In this document: positions 9,151-17,807 of the stretch, in pieces
How positions within the stretch are numbered: position 1 is the stretch's first letter
How the letters are laid out: every line of letters starts with the position of its first letter
Source of the DNA: Rhizobium redzepovicii
Lineage (GTDB): Bacteria; Pseudomonadota; Alphaproteobacteria; Rhizobiales; Rhizobiaceae
Direction: 5' to 3'
Assembly (NCBI RefSeq): GCF_019793435.1
Contig: NZ_JAILYH010000011.1
Coordinates: 124,001 to 188,000, forward strand
DNA: 64,000 nucleotides
Position numbers and translations under genes: made by a program
Notes under the pieces: model-generated
What the model was told of the DNA's origin: nothing
The model's database searches: none
Seen by the model: only the letters and a program-made list of their open reading frames with translations

Positions 9151-10607
9151 GATTGCAGTTCCTCCAAGGCCTTGCGCACCTCCGCATGATCGGAGAACGG
9201 CAGGGTGACGCTACCGATCGTCTGCCCTTCCTCATGCCCCTTGCCGGCGACGATCAGTGTATCGCCGGATCGCAACATACCAACAGCCTCGCGGATTGCC
9301 GTGGCGCGATCGGCAATTTCCGAGGCGCCGGATGCTGCCGCCATGATCTCCGCCCGGATCGCGGCCGGCTCCTCCGAGCGCGGATTGTCGTCGGTGACGA
9401 TGACGACGTCGGCAAGTCGGCAGGCGATTTCACCCATGATCGGCCGTTTGCCGCGATCGCGGTCGCCGCCGCAGCCGAAGACGACGACGACGCGGCCGGT
9501 GGTGAAGGGCCGGACCGAGCCCAGCACGTTTTCCAGCGCATCCGGCTTATGGGCATAGTCGACATAGGCGAGCGCGCCGTCTTTCGTATGGCCGACGAGT
9601 TCGAGACGGCCGGACGCGCCGACGAGCTTCTCGAGCGCGGCCATCGCAACTTTCGGCTCGACGCCGGTCGACATGGCAAGACCTGCCGCGACCAGCGCGT
9701 TGGCCACCTGGAAATCGCCGGCCAGCGGAATATCCACCTCGAAGATCTCGCCGCCGATATGGATCTCGGCGGTCTGCTTGTGGCGGAAGTGCTCGACACG
9801 TTTCAAGGTGAGGTAGACGCCCTTGCGCCCGACGGTGCGCACATCGTGACCGGCAGCGGCAGCGGCCTTGATCGCCTGCGCCGACCATGGATCGTCGGCG
9901 AAGATCACCGCCGGCGCGCCCTTCGGCAGCAGCGTATCGAAAAGCCGCATCTTGGCGGCCATATAGGCCTCGACCGTGGGATGATAATCCATGTGGTCGC
10001 GGCCGAGATTGGTGAAGGCAGCGGCGGCAAGCTTGACGCCGTCGAGCCGGCTCTGGTCGAGGCCGTGGCTGGAAGCCTCCATCGCCGCATGCGTGACACC
10101 TTCGCCGGCAAGTTCGGCCAGTAGTTTGTGCAGCGACACCGGATCGGGCGTCGTCAGCGAACCATATTCGTTGCGCGTCGGCGAGACGACGCCTGTTGTG
10201 CCGATCATCGCCGCCGCATGCCCCGCATGCGCCCAGATCTGCCGGGTAAAAGAAGCCACAGAGGTCTTGCCCGCCGTGCCGGTGACGGCGACCATGGTCT
10301 CCGGCTGCCTGCCGAAGAAGCGCGAGGCGGCGATCGAAAGGAAACGGCGCGGCTCCTTGACCGCAAGCACCGGGATGGAAGCCTCGACGGCCTGGGAAGC
10401 AATCGCGACGGCGGCACCCCGGCCGGCGGCATCGGCGATGAAGCCCGCGCCGTCCGCCTTGCTGCCGGCGACAGCGACAAAAGCATTGCCCGGCGCCACA
10501 TGGCGGCTATCCGAAGACAGGCCCGAAATATCAAGCAAGCCTGCCGGGCCTTCGAGCTGTGCTTCAATTTCCGGAAACTGATCTCCGGCCAGGTCTCGCA
10601 ATTTCAT
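9147..10607 (-). CDS. murE: UDP-MurNAc-tripeptide synthetase MurE (meso-DAP adding)
   Basis: Cytoplasmic ligase adding meso-diaminopimelate to UDP-MurNAc-L-Ala-D-Glu. From the ATG at 10607 the product is 486 residues. It has the P-loop VTGTAGKTSVASF near 108, EASSHGLDQSRLDG near 178, and DDNPRSEEP near 405. The DNPR tetrad is the family determinant for meso-DAP rather than lysine. The frame stays open another 20 codons upstream, but the added residues are not MurE-like. Its stop overlaps the TTG start of murF. Confidence 0.95.
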   Translation of the reverse strand: MKLRDLAGDQFPEIEAQLEGPAGLLDISGLSSDSRHVAPGNAFVAVAGSKADGAGFIADAAGRGAAVAIASQAVEASIPVLAVKEPRRFLSIAASRFFGRQPETMVAVTGTAGKTSVASFTRQIWAHAGHAAAMIGTTGVVSPTRNEYGSLTTPDPVSLHKLLAELAGEGVTHAAMEASSHGLDQSRLDGVKLAAAAFTNLGRDHMDYHPTVEAYMAAKMRLFDTLLPKGAPAVIFADDPWSAQAIKAAAAAGHDVRTVGRKGVYLTLKRVEHFRHKQTAEIHIGGEIFEVDIPLAGDFQVANALVAAGLAMSTGVEPKVAMAALEKLVGASGRLELVGHTKDGALAYVDYAHKPDALENVLGSVRPFTTGRVVVVFGCGGDRDRGKRPIMGEIACRLADVVIVTDDNPRSEEPAAIRAEIMAAASGASEIADRATAIREAVGMLRSGDTLIVAGKGHEEGQTIGSVTLPFSDHAEVRKALEELQS

Positions 10608-10673
10608 CGAATGCACTTTTCTCTCTTGAAGCCGGTCCACCCCTCGCGAATCGGCGTCGATATTCATTCACAC

Positions 10674-12434
10674 TCAATAAGACACCAGCAAGGCCGATCC
10701 GCCCTCCCCGAATTTCGGCTCGATGCCGAGAATGGGGGCCGCGCGGCTGATGATCTCGCGGGCGATCGGGCCAGCGGTACCGGCAGAGATCGTTCCGCCG
10801 TATTGCTTTTCGCCGGTTTTCGGCTCGTCGCAGAAGGTGATCACCGCATATTTGGGATCGTTGATCGGGAATGCGGCAATGAAGGAGTTGAAGTTCAAGG
10901 TCGCGGAATAGCGGCCGTTCACCACTTTATCGGCCGTGCCGGTCTTGCTGCCGACGGCAAAACCTGGCACGCGGGCGACGCGGCCCGATCCCTTGTATCC
11001 GTTGAAATCGAGAAGATAGCGGATCTCGTCGCTGGTCGTCTTCTTGATCACCTGCGTGGCGATTTCATCGGCCTGTTCGCGGCTGCGCGGCAGGAATGTC
11101 GGCTCGATCAGCTTGCCGCCATTGACGAGAGCGGCCGCCGCCACCCCTGTCTGCAGCGCCGTCGTCGAGACGCCGTGGCCGAAGGAAATCGTGATCGAAT
11201 TGATCTTCTTCCAGACCCGCGGCTGGCTCGGCATCTTCACCTCAGGCAGCTCGGTCTGCATCTTGGTCAAGAGGCCGAACTTGGTCAGATAGTCCTTCTG
11301 CGCGTCGATGCCGACGATGTCGATGACGCGCGCCGTGCCGATATTCGACGAATACTGGAAAATCTCGGGCACGGTCAGCCAGCGGCGCTGCCCATGGAAA
11401 TCGTGGATCGTGAAGCCGCCGATATAGATCGACTTGCTGGCATCGAACGTGTCGGTCATCTTCACCTTGCCGGTGTCGAGCGCCATCGCCAGCGAAAAGG
11501 TCTTGAAGGTCGATCCCATTTCGAAGGTGCCGTTGGTCATCCTGTTGAGCCAACCCTCCTTGGCTCCTTCCTGCGGATCGTTCGGATCGAAATCCGGCGC
11601 CGAGGCCATGGCCAGCACTTCCCCGGTATGCACGTCGATGACGGCAGCACCCGCCCCCTTGGACTGGAAGTTGTTGACGGCGTTGACGACCGCGTCCCGA
11701 ACGATGTTCTGCACGCGCAGGTCGATCGACAGCCGCACCGGCTCGAGCGGCTGGTCGCTGGTCATGCCGACCGAGGCGAGGTCGGCGAGCCCCTGGTCGT
11801 CGATATATTTCTCCATCCCGGCGACACCGCGGTTGTCGATGTTGACGTAACCGAGGATATGCGCGGCGGTCGAGCCGCCCGGATAGAAGCGGCGCTTTTC
11901 CGGCCGGAAGCCGATACCGGGAATGCCGAGCGCCAGGATCTGGCTCTGCTGCTTCGGCGTCAGCTGCCGGCGCAGCCAGGCGAAATGCGACGTTTTGACC
12001 GAGAGCTTCTTATAGGTATCCCGGACGTCGAGCTCCGGCAGAACAGTCGCAAGCTTCTCGACCGCCTCGTCGGCATCGACGATCTTGTTGGGTTCGGCAA
12101 ACAGCGAGACGGTGCGGATGTCGGTCGCCAGCACTTCGCCGTTGCGGTCGAGAATGTCGGGGCGCGAAGCCATCAGCCGATCGGGCGGCAGGATGCTGGA
12201 GACGACCTCCTGATCCTTCATCGCATATTCGACGAGACGGCCGCCGATGACGACATAGACACCCATGAAGCCGAGGATCAGCAGACCGACGCGGCTTTTT
12301 GCCTGCCCTGACTTCTTCTTGCGGGATCCCTCGATCGCCAGGCCGGCAGGAGAAGGACCGCCGAAACGATTGTAGACTCCAGCGGAGAAATGCGCCTGGC
12401 TCTTCAAGACCATGATGCGAGAAAGAAACGACAT
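10674..12434 (-). CDS. ftsI: Septal transpeptidase FtsI (PBP3)
   Basis: Monofunctional class B penicillin-binding protein that cross-links septal peptidoglycan with FtsW. The 586-residue product has a basic N-terminus, one membrane helix near residues 48-66, an N-terminal dimerisation domain, and a transpeptidase domain with the active-site tetrad STFK (in EMGSTFKTF, ~307), SSN near 362 and KTGTA near 492. The 66-base gap to murE is the longest inside the operon. Its start abuts the ftsL stop. Confidence 0.95.
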   Translation of the reverse strand: MSFLSRIMVLKSQAHFSAGVYNRFGGPSPAGLAIEGSRKKKSGQAKSRVGLLILGFMGVYVVIGGRLVEYAMKDQEVVSSILPPDRLMASRPDILDRNGEVLATDIRTVSLFAEPNKIVDADEAVEKLATVLPELDVRDTYKKLSVKTSHFAWLRRQLTPKQQSQILALGIPGIGFRPEKRRFYPGGSTAAHILGYVNIDNRGVAGMEKYIDDQGLADLASVGMTSDQPLEPVRLSIDLRVQNIVRDAVVNAVNNFQSKGAGAAVIDVHTGEVLAMASAPDFDPNDPQEGAKEGWLNRMTNGTFEMGSTFKTFSLAMALDTGKVKMTDTFDASKSIYIGGFTIHDFHGQRRWLTVPEIFQYSSNIGTARVIDIVGIDAQKDYLTKFGLLTKMQTELPEVKMPSQPRVWKKINSITISFGHGVSTTALQTGVAAAALVNGGKLIEPTFLPRSREQADEIATQVIKKTTSDEIRYLLDFNGYKGSGRVARVPGFAVGSKTGTADKVVNGRYSATLNFNSFIAAFPINDPKYAVITFCDEPKTGEKQYGGTISAGTAGPIAREIISRAAPILGIEPKFGEGGSALLVSY

Positions 12435-12916
12435 TATTCCACCGACCCCGTTTCGATCTCGTCTGCTTCATCCTCCTCCGCGGCGCGCGGCGCGGGTTTT
12501 GGAACGGGCTGCGCCTTCGTCGTGACCGTCGCGCCTTTGGCGCCGGCCAGGGCTGCACCTTTCGCGCCGGCCTCGGTCGCGCTCTTGGCGCCAGCCTTGG
12601 CCTCGGTCACGTCGGGCACGGGAACCTCGGATTTCAGCATCGGCAATTCCTTAGCATGCACCAGCGCCGTCGATTGCGTCGGCTGCAACTGCAACTCGTC
12701 ATCATAGGCCTTGACCAGCCGCTCCAGCCGGTTCGGCTGCGATTGCAGCGCCCAGTCAGCCTTGAGAAGGTCGATCGTGTCCTCCTCGAGCTTGATCTCG
12801 GCTTCGAGGCGATGAACCTCCTCGAACTTCAATTCAGCGCGATGCTTGATCGTATAGGTGACGGCGGCGGTGGCCGTCATAACGCCGATGAGCACGAGAT
12901 CGAACGTTTTCAGCAT
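12434..12916 (-). CDS. ftsL: Cell division protein FtsL, with long A/K/P-rich tail
   Basis: Small bitopic division protein in the FtsL position between rsmH and ftsI. From the ATG at 12916 (GGAGG seven bases upstream) the product is 160 residues. It has a membrane helix at about residues 5-20, then a heptad-like coiled-coil stretch rich in E, L and K to about 85, as expected for the FtsQLB partner. The last ~65 residues are low-complexity with repeated AGAK units, prolines and an acidic end. That is longer than the roughly 120-residue family norm. Assignment rests on position plus topology because FtsL sequences diverge strongly. Confidence 0.85.
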   Translation of the reverse strand: MLKTFDLVLIGVMTATAAVTYTIKHRAELKFEEVHRLEAEIKLEEDTIDLLKADWALQSQPNRLERLVKAYDDELQLQPTQSTALVHAKELPMLKSEVPVPDVTEAKAGAKSATEAGAKGAALAGAKGATVTTKAQPVPKPAPRAAEEDEADEIETGSVE

Positions 12917-12917
12917 A

Positions 12918-13943
12918 TCAACCTCCAAGCTTTCCGAGACTGGCGAGATTGGGAAACCCGAAGAGCGACATATCCGCAGCTTCAGCGGCGGCCTCCGTCC
13001 TCAGGCCGGCGCGCAGCTTGGCGGAGCGGGCGCGCGGATTGATCTCCGCCTCCACCTCGCTTGCCGAAACCATCGGCTTGCCGATCGCCGCGAAAGTTGC
13101 CGCCCGCTCATGCGCGACCGGCAGATGCCGCGACCCCGACGCCTTGCCGGCGCGGTCGGAGAAGAATTTCTTGACGATCCGGTCTTCGAGCGAATGAAAG
13201 GTGACGACGACGAGCCGGCCGCCCGGCTTCAGCGCTGCTTCCGCCGCAAACAGCGCCTGCGCGAGTTCGCCGAGCTCGTCATTGACGAAGATGCGCAAGG
13301 CCTGGAAGACACGCGTTGCCGGATGGATTTTGTCCTTCATCTTGCGGGGCGTGACCAGCTCGATGAGACCGGCAAGATCGCGTGTCGTCTCGAACGGCTT
13401 TTCCTCGCGGCGCTTCTCGATCGCATGCGCGATGCGCGGCGCCTGGCTTTCCTCGCCGAGGAAATGGAAGATGCGGATCAGATCGGCGACCTTGGCGCGG
13501 TTGACGACATCGGCCGCCGAAACGCCCGCGGCCGACATACGCATGTCGAGCGGCCCGTTCTTCTGGAAGGAGAAACCACGCTCGGCCTCATCGATCTGCA
13601 TGGAGGAAACGCCGATATCGAGGACGACGCCATCGAGCCCGCCTTGCGGCGCATGATCGGCAAGATGCGAGAATTGCGAATGAACGAGCTTGAGACGGCC
13701 GCCATGGGCAGCAACCATTGCCTGGCCGGATGCAATCGCCGTCGGATCGCGGTCGAGCGCGATCACCTCGGCGCCGGCCGCAAGAATGGCGGCGCTGTAG
13801 CCGCCCGCACCGAATGTACCGTCGAGGATGAGCTTGCCGGGCGCGGGCGCCAACGCCGAAAGCACCTCATCAAGAAGAACAGGAATGTGACGAACCGGTC
13901 CGCCACCGGCATCAGTTGAACCTCCGCCAGGATTCGCCACCAT
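12918..13943 (-). CDS. rsmH: 16S rRNA (cytosine1402-N4)-methyltransferase RsmH
   Basis: SAM-dependent enzyme that methylates C1402 of 16S rRNA (formerly MraW). From the ATG at 13943 the product is 341 residues. It contains HIPVLLDEVL near residue 16, the SAM loop DGTFGAGGYS near 39, DRDPTAI near 63, DIGVSSMQIDEAERGFSF near 112 and SFHSLEDRIVK-type residues (FHSLEDR) near 258. The frame remains open far upstream to 14582, but that part overlaps mraZ and is not family-like. It sits 17 bases after mraZ and one base before ftsL. Confidence 0.96.
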   Translation of the reverse strand: MVANPGGGSTDAGGGPVRHIPVLLDEVLSALAPAPGKLILDGTFGAGGYSAAILAAGAEVIALDRDPTAIASGQAMVAAHGGRLKLVHSQFSHLADHAPQGGLDGVVLDIGVSSMQIDEAERGFSFQKNGPLDMRMSAAGVSAADVVNRAKVADLIRIFHFLGEESQAPRIAHAIEKRREEKPFETTRDLAGLIELVTPRKMKDKIHPATRVFQALRIFVNDELGELAQALFAAEAALKPGGRLVVVTFHSLEDRIVKKFFSDRAGKASGSRHLPVAHERAATFAAIGKPMVSASEVEAEINPRARSAKLRAGLRTEAAAEAADMSLFGFPNLASLGKLGG

Positions 13944-13960
13944 TCCGTTCCCTCGTTCTT

Positions 13961-14398
13961 TCAGGAACGCTTGCCCGCCAGCTTGCGCTCCCCTCGTGCC
14001 TGCGCCTGCGCAGCCACAAAAGCCTGCGGCTGCCAAAGCTGAAAATGATCCGCCCGACCGACGAAGGTCACCTCGTCCGAGATGCCGGTAAAGCCGCGAA
14101 TGAAATCCGTGACCATCAGCCGCCCCTCGGCGTCGAGCTTCATGAAGACCCCGCCTCCATGAATGAGAAGCGACATCTCGTTGGCATCCGGCGAAAACGG
14201 ATCCTCCGCAGCAATCTGCCGTTCGAATCTTTCGAGAAGATCCGGACCGCCGACGCTGATCGCCGGAAACACAAAGTCCTGGAAGCAATAGAGCTCCTGA
14301 ACATTGCGCTGCGCCAGCACGGACCGGAACGCCGAGGGCACGGAAACCCTGCCCTTGGCATCGATCCTGTTGGTCGCATTCGAAAGGAAGCGGCTCAT
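13961..14398 (-). CDS. mraZ: Transcriptional regulator MraZ
   Basis: First gene of the dcw operon. From the ATG at 14398 the product is 145 residues, the usual size. It shows two SpoVT/AbrB-like MraZ repeats: the first has NRIDAKGRVSVPSAFR near residue 9 and the second has KLDAEGRLMVTDFIRGF near 93. MraZ proteins bind TGGG repeats in their own promoter and regulate the dcw cluster; such repeats are present upstream at 14572-14606. An alternative ATG four codons earlier (14410) is possible. Longer frames reaching 14590 are not supported by family length. Confidence 0.93.
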   Translation of the reverse strand: MSRFLSNATNRIDAKGRVSVPSAFRSVLAQRNVQELYCFQDFVFPAISVGGPDLLERFERQIAAEDPFSPDANEMSLLIHGGGVFMKLDAEGRLMVTDFIRGFTGISDEVTFVGRADHFQLWQPQAFVAAQAQARGERKLAGKRS

Positions 14399-14571
14399 CA
14401 CACGAAACATCCGTTCCCGCAGGGATCCGGACCAAAAGACGCCCGAAACTCCCGATATCAGGCACAGCTTCGCAAGCCGGATGAGCAAAAACCCCTCCGA
14501 CGCTTCCGGAGAGGAAGACGTCTTTGCTTTGCGATGAATGGGCAGGTGATTGCCCTGGTGCAGTGCGCATT

Positions 14572-14606
14572 TGGGATAGCATGGGACCATATGGGCGTCA
14601 ATGGGA
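14572..14606 (-). promoter_or_regulatory. MraZ box: four TGGG repeats at 10-bp spacing
   Basis: On the plus strand TGGG occurs at 14572, 14582, 14592 and 14602, exactly 10 bp apart. In E. coli MraZ binds TGGGN repeats separated by five-base spacers in the mraZ promoter. The array lies 174-208 bases upstream of the mraZ start. It reads TGGG on the strand opposite to mraZ, which is worth noting. Autoregulation of the operon by MraZ is inferred. Confidence 0.75.
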
Positions 14607-14657
14607 TACGCCCATTTTGCAACAGACGCATGATCAAAAATTTATAAGCTGTTAAGT

Positions 14658-14672
14658 TTAACAAAGAGTTAG
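14658..14672. promoter_or_regulatory. CtrA-like box (TTAA-N7-TTAG)
   Basis: TTAA at 14658 is followed after exactly seven bases by TTAG at 14669. The alphaproteobacterial CtrA consensus is TTAA-N7-TTAA, so one base differs. It lies upstream of the dcw operon, whose genes are cell-cycle controlled in alphaproteobacteria. The site could easily be chance in an AT-rich stretch. Confidence 0.25.
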
Positions 14673-14827
14673 GATCGCCCTGTCGCGATGGTCGCGCAGC
14701 GGTGCTTTTGCAAAAAGAATTTTCAACAGGCGGACTGCATGAGCTTCCACTTGAAAACTTTCGATTTCAGCGGCTTACCGGGAAGTGATTCCTGAAATCA
14801 GGGCTTGATCGCGCCACAAAAGTTAAT

Positions 14828-15230
14828 CGCCAGTTGGCCTGTAAGCCGGGTTCTGTATGGCTCCGGCGTGAACCGGAACGTGGCAGCCATTCCTCTGGGA
14901 CAGCGTTCGCACGCTGCCTCGCGCAACCCACCCGGATGACTGGCCTGGAAACCGGCCGGAAGGCCTTTCGGCCTGCCGCGTCATCCCTATTCGGTCTTGC
15001 TCCCGGTGGGGTTTACCGTGCCATTTCCGTTGCCGGAGATGCGGTGGGCTCTTACCCCACCCTTTCACCCTTACCTGTCATGACAGGCGGTTTGCTTTCT
15101 GTGGCACTTTCCCTGAGGTCGCCCTCGCCGGACGTTATCCGGCACCGTGTTTCCGTGGAGCCCGGACTTTCCTCACCCTACCGCCTTTCGGCATTGATAG
15201 AGCGCGGCTGCCCAGCCAACTGGCAGGGGT
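14828..15230 (-). ncRNA. rnpB: RNase P RNA (class A, alphaproteobacterial)
   Basis: Catalytic RNA of RNase P, which matures tRNA 5' ends. Read on the minus strand, the 5' conserved region GAGGAAAGTCCGGGC lies at 15160-15174 and the 3' conserved ACAGAACCCGGCTTA at 14842-14856. The flanking arms GCCAGTTGGC (around 15215-15224) and GCCAACTGGC (around 14829-14838) pair to close the molecule, and the interior is rich in GNRA-capped hairpins. About 400 nt is the expected size. Ends are estimated to within about ten bases. Confidence 0.95.
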
Positions 15231-15276
15231 CCCATAAACGAGAGAGATGGCAATTGCCACCGAAATCAAAATTTAT

Positions 15277-16452
15277 TTAGCGAAATTCCGGTGTGAAATC
15301 CGTGGAGTAGCCATGTTCGCTGATTCTGCCTGACAAAAGCAGGTCAGCCCCAAGCCGGCCGATTTCGTCCGAACTCTTGGCCGAGGTGCCGGCGCAGCCC
15401 GTCAGCACCGCGATTTCAGGCGATGAGGTGTAGCCGATCATCGGGTAGCCGCTCTCCGTCTGCGAGACGACGCAGGCCGCCGTCGAAATCGAGAGCGGCG
15501 CCAAGTCGGGCACGAGACCTTCGACGATGCGTTCGTGATAGGCGCGCACGGTCTCGCGCCCCTCGGTTTTGAACCAGGCGCGCATCGCGACCTCGTCACC
15601 GAGCGCCAGATCGTCGGGATCGCCGCCGATCTTCAGGTAGAATTTGCCGTCGGGATAACGGATCGGCGGCAGCAGATAGATATGCGTGCCGGGCACATCG
15701 AGAATGAGCGACGGCATGGCCGCAAGGCGCACCGCATCGGTCTCGCTCACCTCGAAAAGCGTTACCGTCCGACCATAAACCGTCATGGCAACCGGCTTCG
15801 GCAACAGATTCTCTGCAATGGAAAATCCGCCCGCCGCCAGCAATACCTTCTCACCGCAATAGCTCCGGCCGCCGGCAGTCTCGACGACAGCCGATCCGCC
15901 CACGCTGCGGATCGAGACGACATGGTCGCGAATGACGGCAGCACCTGCCTTTTCCGCCAGCAGCGACTGTGCCTTGACCAGGCGGCGCGGGCTGATGTGG
16001 CCGGCCCCCCTTGCCTCGAAGACGCCGGCAGCGGCACTGGGAAAGGCGAAAAACGGAAAGGCGGCCCTCAGCCCAGCCTCATCGAGAAAGCGGGTCTCGA
16101 CGCCGAGCGAAACGGCCGCCTGCCGGGTCCTCTCGAGATAATCGCTTCCATCAGGCGCGACGACCACGCAGCCGACCTCGCGATAGAAGTCGATGCCGCT
16201 GTCGCGGGAAATCTCGCGGTAACGGCCGATCGCGCGGTTGGCGAGCAGCGCCCAGTTGCGATCGGGATCGATGGTGCGGGTGATGCGCCCCTCGTCGTAA
16301 TGGCTGGCGAAGACGCCCTGATGCGCCTTGCGATCATCAGGCTCGTCCGGGCCGATCACTCCCACGCCATCCACCTGGCGCGCCAGATGCCGCGCCGCCG
16401 CAGATCCCATCAGCCCGCGGCCGACGACGATATATTTGAAATCGACTGCCAT
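15277..16452 (-). CDS. FAD-dependent oxidoreductase (DAO family)
   Basis: A 391-residue flavoprotein of the glycine/D-amino-acid or sarcosine oxidase type. The ADP-binding GRGLMGSAAARHLA lies at residues ~12-25 and the C-terminal FAD contact region near TGCAGTSAKSSDEIG at ~345. The residue after the first glycine is R rather than the commoner A or G. Substrate is unknown; a secondary or N-methyl amino acid is a reasonable guess from the family. It is followed by rnpB and preceded, 11 bases away, by a close paralogue (16464-17651), so the two are probably co-transcribed. Confidence 0.85.
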   Translation of the reverse strand: MAVDFKYIVVGRGLMGSAAARHLARQVDGVGVIGPDEPDDRKAHQGVFASHYDEGRITRTIDPDRNWALLANRAIGRYREISRDSGIDFYREVGCVVVAPDGSDYLERTRQAAVSLGVETRFLDEAGLRAAFPFFAFPSAAAGVFEARGAGHISPRRLVKAQSLLAEKAGAAVIRDHVVSIRSVGGSAVVETAGGRSYCGEKVLLAAGGFSIAENLLPKPVAMTVYGRTVTLFEVSETDAVRLAAMPSLILDVPGTHIYLLPPIRYPDGKFYLKIGGDPDDLALGDEVAMRAWFKTEGRETVRAYHERIVEGLVPDLAPLSISTAACVVSQTESGYPMIGYTSSPEIAVLTGCAGTSAKSSDEIGRLGADLLLSGRISEHGYSTDFTPEFR

Positions 16453-16463
16453 GATGCTCCCTT

Positions 16464-17651
16464 TCAGGCAAAGACCGGCGTCAGCTCGCCGCCGAAATCA
16501 CTGTCGCGGAGCGCACCTTCGGTCAGAAGCACGGCGCCCAGCCGTCCGAGTTCGTCGGAGGATTTGGCTGCGACGAAATTGCCGCCGGTGAGCACCGCGA
16601 TGCGTGGCGACTGCGTAAATCCAGCATAAGGATAACCGGTCGGCGTGAAATTCGCCACGCAAGGCCCCGAGGTGACCGGGCAGCCGGCAAGCGCCGGCAT
16701 CAACGTGAGGGCGATGCTTGCGAGATGCTCGCGTTCAGCTACGCTGCCATCCGAACGGAACCACGCGCCGACATTCTCCAGCTCTCTGAAAGACAGCATC
16801 TCGGTGTCGCCACCGAGTTTCAGGTAGGTCTTGCCGTCGGGATAACGCACCGGCGGCAGGATATAGATGTGGTCCTCCTCCCGGTCACCGAGCACGATCG
16901 TCGACGGCATGTCGCCGAAGATCGCCATCTCGTTCTCACTGATCTCGTAGAAGGCGACCGTGCGCGCCATGACCCTGGTATCGACGGGACGCGGCAGCAA
17001 GGCATTGAAATTGCTGAAACCGCCGGCAGCGACCAGCACGCGCTCGGCACTGTAGGTTCTGCCACCGGCCATCACCTCGACATGGGAACCGGCGTCGCGC
17101 ACGGATGTCGCGGTTGCTTCGATCAGCGAGACACCGCCCTGTTCGGCAAGCCTCGCCTGCGCCCGCACCAACGCCCGCGGGTTGATGTGCCCGGCGCGCT
17201 TGCGCTCGAAATATCCGGTGAAATCAGGATCGACGGCAAGATAGGAAAAACGTTGGCGAAGGTCCGACGGCGCGAGGGTCTCGATATCGCTGCCGAGTGT
17301 CCGGCTGACGGTGAGCGCCCGGTTGATATAGTCCTGCTCGTCCTTTGGCGGCGGACCGGCAAAGAGGCAACCGACTTCGGAATAGAAGGAAATGCCGCTC
17401 CTTGCCTCGATCTCGCGGTAGCGGTCGAGCGCACGGGCGGCGAAACTTCCCCAGGTCAGATTGCCGTCGAACGTGCGGGTGATGCGCGCTTCGTCGTAAT
17501 GGCTGGCGAATATCCCGTGATGGGCCTTGCGTTGCTCCGGCTCGCGCGGGCCGATCAGCGCAATGCCGTCGGCCATCGAGGCGAGATGCCGTGCGGCAGC
17601 CGCCCCCATCATGCCGCGCCCGATGATGATAAACCTGAAATCGACTGCCAT
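16464..17651 (-). CDS. FAD-dependent oxidoreductase, tandem paralogue
   Basis: A 395-residue DAO-family flavoprotein that begins MAVDFRFIIIGRGMMGAAAA, almost identical in layout to the next gene, which starts MAVDFKYIVVGRGLMG. The C-terminal TGGNFVAAKSSDELGRLG also matches. The two probably arose by tandem duplication and may act on related substrates or as two chains; this is inferred. The start at 17651 is chosen by alignment with the paralogue. The open frame continues 23 codons upstream through a 21-bp tandem repeat and would give a repetitive GHLxMRL leader, which looks artificial. Confidence 0.84.
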   Translation of the reverse strand: MAVDFRFIIIGRGMMGAAAARHLASMADGIALIGPREPEQRKAHHGIFASHYDEARITRTFDGNLTWGSFAARALDRYREIEARSGISFYSEVGCLFAGPPPKDEQDYINRALTVSRTLGSDIETLAPSDLRQRFSYLAVDPDFTGYFERKRAGHINPRALVRAQARLAEQGGVSLIEATATSVRDAGSHVEVMAGGRTYSAERVLVAAGGFSNFNALLPRPVDTRVMARTVAFYEISENEMAIFGDMPSTIVLGDREEDHIYILPPVRYPDGKTYLKLGGDTEMLSFRELENVGAWFRSDGSVAEREHLASIALTLMPALAGCPVTSGPCVANFTPTGYPYAGFTQSPRIAVLTGGNFVAAKSSDELGRLGAVLLTEGALRDSDFGGELTPVFA

Positions 17652-17654
17652 ATC

Positions 17655-17737
17655 TAACCTCGTGTCGAGGTGGCCTAACCTCATCGCGAGGTGGCCTAAT
17701 CTCATCTCGAGGTAGCCCACCTCGTTTCAGGTGGGGA
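17655..17737. repeat. 21-bp tandem repeat, three copies plus a degenerate fourth
   Basis: Units start at 17655, 17676 and 17697 and follow the pattern TAACCTCrt.tCGAGGTGGCC; a diverged copy runs from 17718. Each unit holds a short inverted repeat: CCTCG/CGAGG in the first, CCTC/GAGG in the second. The array abuts the start of the FAD oxidoreductase gene at 17651 on its upstream side. It may be a regulator array or a simple slippage product. Confidence 0.8.
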
Positions 17738-17807
17738 TATCACGGCAAGCATCCTGATTCATATCGCAAATGCCGGAAAAATTCTCGGCCGACGCGTCCG
17801 GCGAAGC

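Larger units (their letters stand above)
14399..14827. other. dcw operon leader and promoter region
   Basis: This 430-base stretch between mraZ and rnpB has no credible gene. It holds the MraZ-type repeats, a CtrA-like half-conserved box and an AT-rich stretch around 14630-14665 that could carry the mraZ promoter. Near 14708-14730 there is a short A/T-rich segment. The remainder, 14730-14827, would be the upstream region of neither gene and nothing else was recognised in it. Confidence 0.5.

Noticed and set aside
7411..9189. A 592-codon plus-strand open frame
   Set aside because: It is antisense to mraY and murF, which have full motif sets; long antisense frames are expected at this GC content.
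10128..12311. A 727-codon plus-strand open frame
   Set aside because: Antisense to murE and ftsI, His/Arg/Asp-rich and without recognisable domains.
13944..14582. N-terminal extension of rsmH to 554 codons
   Set aside because: It would overlap mraZ completely; RsmH proteins are about 310-345 residues and the ATG at 13943 gives 341.
14834..15280. A 148-codon plus-strand open frame and an 81-codon minus-strand frame
   Set aside because: Both lie within the RNase P RNA gene, whose conserved ends and pairing explain the sequence.
17652..17720. A longer N-terminus for the FAD oxidoreductase
   Set aside because: The added residues come from the 21-bp repeat and are absent from the tandem paralogue, which starts at the equivalent MAVDF.
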